The position numbers and the translations under genes were made by a program. 64,000 bases of DNA from Armigeres subalbatus (lineage: Eukaryota; Arthropoda; Insecta; Diptera; Culicidae): assembly GCF_024139115.2 (NCBI RefSeq), contig NW_026943170.1, positions 1-64,000 of the forward strand, read 5' to 3'. The stretch's first letter is position 1, and each line of letters opens with the position of its first letter. Under the pieces are notes generated by a model. The model saw nothing but the letters and a program-made list of their open reading frames with translations, searched no databases and was not told where the DNA came from. Shown piece after piece: positions 58,290-64,000 of the stretch.

Positions 58290-58835
58290 CGATAGCTTTA
58301 TTTAACGCGGTTCAGTCACTACCAGCCACAAAAGACGTCGAGCGAACGTATTGATGAAACATTCTATTGAACTCATACCTGATTCAAAACCAAAACGGTT
58401 ACCCTCCCATAGGTGGTCACCGGTAGAAGAAGTGATAGACGTAGAGATTGAGAGGATGAAAAGGTTGGGGGTTATTGAAGAGTCCGGGACCGATCGACTT
58501 TTGAACCCGTTATACCAATAAAAAATCCAACGGCAAGTGGAGAATCTGCCTGGACTCAAGACGCCTTAATCAGTACCAAGAAGGATGATTTTCCATTTCC
58601 CAATATGATGGGTATCCTTCAGCGCATACAACGCTCTAAATATTTCACGGTCATTGACTTGTCAGAGTCATACCAGGTGGGTCTGGATAATCGCGCCAAG
58701 GATAAAACCGCGTTTAGGACAAACAAGGGATGTTCCGCTTTGTCGATGCATTTGTTGACCAATGCCCAGCGACAATGGCCAGACTTACACTTGTCTTGGG
58801 TCATGATCTGGAACCTAAAGTGTACTTGATGACAT
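58290..58835 (+). pseudogene. Ty3/gypsy reverse transcriptase, N-terminal half, ends at gap
   Basis: Frames in sequence give HSIELIPDSKPKRLPSHRWS, VIDVEIERMKRLGVIEES, GKWRICLDSR, KYFTVIDLSES, DKTAFRTNKG and GHDLEPKV, and the last bases before the gap are GTGTACTTGATGACAT. Against the conserved RT sequence single bases are missing in GCCC, ATGC(C)ATTTG(G)T and TTG(G)ATGAC. The segment stops at the YLDD catalytic motif, where the N run begins. The remaining RT, RNase H and integrase are at 62460-64000. Confidence 0.82.
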
Positions 58836-58860
58836 NNNNNNNNNNNNNNNNNNNNNNNNN
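58836..58860. other. Assembly gap (25 N)
   Basis: Twenty-five N bases break the RT active-site region of the Ty3/gypsy element. Confidence 0.99.
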
Positions 58861-61800
58861 GTACAAAATCAGTATAAATGACGGCACTCATCTAACGGCA
58901 TGCTAAATACGAGAATCTGCATCTAGGGATTTTAGTGATGATGAAAACGACTACTTCAGAGTAGAGTTGGCTTTAAATTCTCTGCTTTATGGAATTATTT
59001 GTCATAAATATGCAAGAAAGTAATGGGACAACCAATGAATGAAGTGTTTGCAAGGGAGCTGGAGTCTACGCTACAATGGGTCCAATGGGGTGAGAATGGC
59101 ATTGTTTCAACTACTTAGAATCTTGTAGAATAGATTGAATGATGTGAGCGAAGAAGATAAATATAAGAGACCTTTTGAACAATTGCGCTCTACCTACGAC
59201 CTATATACTGTCTGTAAGAGCGATGGCCCATTTCACCACCCAGACCCATTGTCATCCCTGATGGTGGTATCAAGACTTCAACCAACTCAAGGCCGAAGAT
59301 ATTAATACATAGCGATCTCAAATTGAAAGACGAAATCAATTATCATTTCGTTCATGGTTAGCGGACCATTTCACGGTGAAAAATGAATTGGCTAATGTCA
59401 TTACGTGACTTTATTGAAAGTTATTCCTGCTTTCCAAGTGTTGGGTGACGCTTTTGATCAACTCTGGTACTGGTAGCACATCAATCAAGAATTAGATAGC
59501 ATTGTTCCGATAATCCGACGGCCAATATCAATCACCTGACTGTATATTGTAAGTATTATAAAAAGCCATTTACACCGCATTATAGATAGTGTTTGTGTCA
59601 TGAGTGCAAAATTTATTATTTGTCAACAAGGCCACAAATTATCTGACACATTTGATCAGCTTTGTGAATCAATCACCTACGATTACGATAATGGTTGATA
59701 ATAATCAATTGAAAGTGGATATTACCTTCAACCCTCTGTACGATCCATCAGTAATGGGCTTTCATTCACTGCCTGGTAGCTTAGGTACGCGTTGCGAACT
59801 TGCGATCTCAATTTGTATGTAGGTTGAGTCATTCGATCTGTCAGCATGAATTCGCAAATTTCAAGTCTTCTTGCGATTTGAATTGGCTAAGATATCACGT
59901 ACTTCTGTTCGACGACCTTCGTGAAAAAACACATAACGCGCAGTTCGCATGCGCCGAGCAGACACGTCAAATTCAATCCAGCGTACATAAACAAACCCTC
60001 CGATGCATCGCAAAAGCACCAGTTCTCATAGATTATGCTCCGTGCCGCATGCATGGGGCATTGAAAATTTCACTTTGTTCAACACACAGCGCTGCGCTGT
60101 CGGCTAAGTCGATGCGAGAGGGCGAATCAAATTCAAACAGGTGATGAATTTGACCATACAAAAGAGCCATAGCAACTGAAACCATAGGGACAGCGACCCT
60201 CGAACCACCGAGCCAAAAGCATGGCACCTTGCGATCGAAGCGACGAACATCGAGGGGAACCACGCTCTGTTTCAAGAGTCAACCCACGAATCACCCGGCG
60301 GTAGAGGACATTGAGACTCGCGGGTGGTTGGATAGTTAGCGAAAAAAATCACCTAAAATGAAGCGGTGCAAGTCCGGCACTTGGTTTGTGGCCGCACTGA
60401 GCACAGTCAAACGAAAATGGTCACCTAGCGGCTTTCGAATCATGGACTTTTGAACGCTTTCAACATTTTATCCGATCATGGTGGTGTTTGGACGGTTTAA
60501 TAATGATGGTGTCAAGGTTATTCCGTGTTGAGATGGTCCATAACGAGAAGCTTCAACATCCGTGGAAAGCTGAGATTATAATTATGTCTGACCTTTTATT
60601 TTATTTTGAAACTTTATGAACACTCATTGGCGTATAAGATGCTTTCTGGAAATGGCCTGAGGTTTCGTAGCTTAATATATCTCACTAATGAGTTGCGAGC
60701 GATATCCTGATTGAACCGCATTTAGAGATTGTGAGTCTAAAACTTGACCATCATCACCTATAATTAGCTTATAAGCTACTATGTATGTTGATCACTCCGT
60801 TCCAATCTGACCATTTTTGGACGATGTGTCTGAGCCGGGGAACACCATTTCTTTGTCGGCTATAAAGTGGTTCCCATTTTTTCAATAAAATGATTAATTA
60901 AACCATCAAACCATCGGTGGAAAAGATCTGGAAGTTCAGATAAGCCGATAAACTATTTAAATCTGAGGAAATGATCCCTTTATGTACATAGTATAATTTG
61001 GAGCAGACTTATTTTTATTTCCGATTGCATGTTATTTTGGAGAAGTGTAGTAAGTTCACTGTCAATTGAAATTCTTTAGCCGTGAAGTGAGTGATGTGAG
61101 TTCATGTAGTTTTTAATTGAGTAATTGGATGTCAAATCCTACTCCTGTCTTTTCAATTAATAGCAACAAATCTTTTGTTTGACTTCCAGTACATATCATG
61201 GTAGATAACAAATTTGCCAATTTTGATCAACAGAAATAAACATCAACATCATTACGACATATCAAACCCTAAATTCATAAATGCAATGTGTTAATTTTTC
61301 GAAATTTCAGCTTTTAGTATTAAACTTTATCTAGAATTAAAAAAAACACTTTAAAAAGTAAAAAAATCTGCCCAGGTTATTATATTTTTCATTGAATATC
61401 ACGAGGCTAACACGATGTTCGTAGAGGTTTTGAATTTCCGTTTTAAGCATTCGAATTCAATTTTGTTTCGATAAACATTTTTAGATTTGGACAGGAAAAA
61501 TAATTGAAACACCCTTTCTTTTATTTTCTTGATATCGAAATAAATTTTTGTTTACTTCAGGAAAAACTTTAGAAAATATGAATGAATTTAAATTAACATT
61601 TGAAAAGGCCTAACAGTCAAATTAATTATTTCCGATTTCTTGTCCCCATATGTAAGCAAACATTCTATGATTTTTTATTTCGCCAGGAAAATAGGAAACA
61701 TATTTTCCAAATTTCTGAAGGATAAATTACTCTTAATTTCGGAAGGATTTCTCAAAATTTGAGCGATGATCTTTGTAGAATCTATTCCCAAAACTTCTAA

Positions 61801-62459
61801 TGAGTATTTCGAGAATTTCTGTAGAAATAATATATACATGCTAGCACGAAGTCGAGCACATCTGCATATACAGATGTGCTCGACTTCGGTTGCGGCATAG
61901 CTCTTGAATATCGAGCTCCCAGTATTTATGAAGAAGAATTTCTCCGTAATATCAGGGTGGAAGATTTTGAGAGAATTCAGAAAGGAACACATAGGTTGAA
62001 ATGAGAATGTAGGCTGCACTGAAAAATTACAGTCTGATGTGATCCGAATTTACCCAAAATCATTGGAAGAAGAATTCTCCATAATATCTGAAAGGGAACA
62101 TCTTTAGAACTACTGGGAGGAAATTCCCCATAATGTCGAAGGCGAGAAAACCTCTATTCTTGTAATATGAGTTTGCCAGAATTCCTGAAGAAGGAGTTTC
62201 AGAACTCCTGGGAAGAATTGCACAGAATTAAAGGAAGTTTCCTAAAGGCAATTCTCAAAATTTTGTAGGAATTCTTCAGAATTCTGGATGCGTAGTTCCT
62301 CAGAATTCTATAGAAAGAATCGCTGGTAGCGGAGTTTATTTTAAAATAAATATTCCAGAATTCGAGAGGAGAAATTTTTCAGAAAGAGTTTCTAAAATGA
62401 TACCAGGAGGATTTCTAAAAGGTGTTCGCTAATATTTCTATTTTTGTAGCAATACGTAA
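58861..62459. other. 3.6 kb segment separating the two halves of the gypsy element
   Basis: No supported gene is present. A short open frame (about 59133-59306) reads LNDVSEEDKYKRPFEQLRST and could be a pol C-terminal scrap, but I am unsure. Bases 59800-60160 are GC-richer and regulatory- or LTR-like, without recognisable protein. From 61670 to 62430 the degenerate AATTTC/GAAATT repeat dominates. The segment may be an insertion, or misplaced sequence next to the gap. Confidence 0.5.
61847..61888. repeat. Perfect 18-bp hairpin
   Basis: CGAAGTCGAGCACATCTG at 61847-61864 and its exact complement at 61871-61888 flank a 6-base loop CATATA. It sits in an otherwise AT-rich degenerate repeat. It has no T-run and does not extend beyond 18 bp. 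Confidence 0.9.
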
Positions 62460-64000
62460 CCGAACCGAAGCATACCGATTATTATTATGTCAAATTCGTT
62501 AGAAGAACACTTAGAATTGATTCGCATTGTCGCCGATCGTTTAAGATTAGCAGGGTTAACAATTAATTTAACTAAAAGTAAGTTTTGTCAGACTAAAATT
62601 ACATATTTAGGCTACGTGCTGTCAGAGCAGGGCCTGTCGATGGATGCTAGTAAGATACAGCCCATACTAGACTACCCGTCCCCCAAGTCTATTAAAGACA
62701 TACGGAGATTATTAGGATTAGCTGGGTTTTACCAGAAATTTATCCGGAATTATTCGGAAATAACTACTCCTATTACAAATTTATTAAAAAAGGATCGAAA
62801 AAAATTTTCCTGGACGGAAGAAGCCGAAGCGGCTCTTGGAATGCTCAAAACAGTCCTGGTCACGGCACCTGTCCTCGCCAACCCAAATTTCCAAATCCCA
62901 TTCATTATTGAAACGGATAGTTCGGACTTGGCTATCGGTGCGGTTTTAGTTCAAGTCCAAGAGGGAGAACGAAAAACGATTGCATACTTTTCAAAAAAAC
63001 TCTCGAGCACTCAAAGGCGTTATAGTGCCACAGAACGCGAATGTCTTGCGGTGCTTTTAAGCATTGAGCATTTCAAGCACTTTGTTGAGGGTTCACAATT
63101 TATCGTGCAAACTGATGCCATGAGTCTGACGTTTTTACAGACTATGTCGATTGAATCGAAATCCCCTCGAATTGCCCGATGGGCCCTCAAACTTGCTAAA
63201 TACGACCTGCTCCTGCAATATAAAAAGGGATCTGAGAACATACCTGCAGACGCATTGTCACGTGCTGTATTTCAGGCCACGTCTTATTCACCGGATCCGT
63301 ACATAGCCCAGCTCAAAGAGATGGTCGAGAAATACCCGGACCGATATTCGGATTTTAAAGTTATAAATGAAAAATTATACAAGTACATAACGAATTCCAC
63401 GATCTTTGAAGATCCCACTTATCATTGGAAATACGTGGTTCCACTGAACGAACGACATTCGATTCTCAAATCCATACATGAAGAAGCTCATTTAGGCTTT
63501 CTCAAGACACTGAGCAAAGTGCGAGAGAGGTATTATTGGCCTCATGTGTCCTCGGAAGTCAAGCGCTACTGTATGACGTGCGAAGTATGTCAGGAATCAA
63601 AAACCCCAAATAAAAATGTAACACCAATATGTGGAAAACCCAAGCTTTGTTCGCGCCCTTGGGAAATGATCTCATTAGACTTCCTAGGACCATACCCCAG
63701 ATCGCGCAACGGCAACATATGGCTACTTGTTGTTTGCGATTTCTTTTCAAAGTTTGTTATGGTGCAATGCATGCGAAGTGCAACTGCAACAGCAGTATGC
63801 TCATTCCTTGAGAACCTTGTGTTCCACTTGTTTGGAGTACCGTCAGTATGCATATCTGACAACGCCAAAGTTTTCACTTCGGACGCCTTTGAAAGTCTGC
63901 TAAAACGGTATCATGTAACTCACTGGAACCTGTCAGTATACCACCCCGCCCCAAATCCAACTGAGAGGGTTAATCGCGTTATTGTCACCGCCATCAGATG
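62460..64000 (+). CDS. Ty3/gypsy pol: RT C-terminus, RNase H, integrase (open at window end)
   Basis: One uninterrupted frame follows a stop at 62457-62459 and runs to the last base; the first ATG is at 62487 (504 codons visible from it). It starts just past the RT YxDD motif (IIIMSNSLEEHLELI), then RT thumb/connection (YLGYVLSEQGLSMD, LLGLAGFYQKFIRNYS). RNase H is at about residues 140-260 (IIETDSSDLAIGAVL, ATERECLAVL, VQTDA, PADALSR). The integrase zinc-binding part has HEEAH near 329 and CMTCEVC near 362-368. The core has Asp in SLDFLG near 397, Asp458 in SDNAK and Glu493 in NPTERVNR, 35 residues after Asp458. All catalytic residues I can check are present, and there is no frameshift, unlike the left half. 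There is no native start: this is part of a gag-pol polyprotein. Confidence 0.9.

Noticed and set aside
1..64000. Possible integrated RNA-virus fragments, which are common in mosquito genomes.
   Set aside because: I found no open segment resembling a flavivirus, rhabdovirus or other viral polymerase, glycoprotein or nucleoprotein. The only viral-like genes belong to LTR and non-LTR retroelements.
1..64000. CRISPR array or bacterial operon features.
   Set aside because: The tandem arrays have no unique spacers, and the whole window has eukaryotic transposon content.

Overview
This window looks like heterochromatin-like, repeat-dominated DNA from a mosquito, most likely an Aedes-type culicine. 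That assignment is an inference from the element repertoire: Jockey-, R1- and RTE-clade non-LTR retrotransposons, a Tc1/mariner relative with the D37E spacing known from mosquitoes, many long palindromic MITEs, a tRNA-derived SINE-like fragment and a Ty3/gypsy element. I could not recognise any intact host protein-coding gene.

Layout. 1-11,688: two near-identical inverted arms of about 681 bp bracket about 10.3 kb of nested elements. These include a MITE split by a 4.5 kb Jockey-like element with a 13-bp target duplication, several self-complementary MITEs, and an unidentified coding remnant interrupted by a hAT-type MITE with an 8-bp duplication. 11.7-15.9 kb: AT-rich and gene-poor. 15.9-19.6 kb: RTE fragments and a second, eroded copy of the Jockey 3' region. 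20-25 kb: copies of a dispersed repeat and a GC-rich relic of an R1-clade gag. 25.0-27.6 kb: a 2.6 kb fold-back palindrome. 28-32 kb: scattered MITEs and unassigned DNA. 32.36-37.98 kb: an end-to-end R1-clade element with target duplication and poly(A), coding regions broken by frameshifts. 39.77-43.89 kb: a 4.1 kb minisatellite of a 23-bp unit containing a dyad. 44-51 kb: MITEs, hairpins and a 905-bp D37E transposon that has lost its second catalytic Asp. 51.1-53.3 kb: an RTE copy split by a hAT-type MITE with an 8-bp duplication. 56.4-64 kb: a Ty3/gypsy element in two pieces. The left piece (gag, protease, RT N-terminus) ends at a 25-N gap at the RT YxDD motif. The right piece (rest of RT, RNase H, integrase) resumes at that same point 3.6 kb later and runs open off the window end.

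No gene network can be inferred: the genes present are selfish-element enzymes, nearly all inactivated. The main content is a readable insertion history, large palindromes and a structured tandem array. Many breaks are single-base losses, often in short homopolymers, and there are two 25-N gaps. Some apparent frameshifts may therefore be sequence errors rather than decay.
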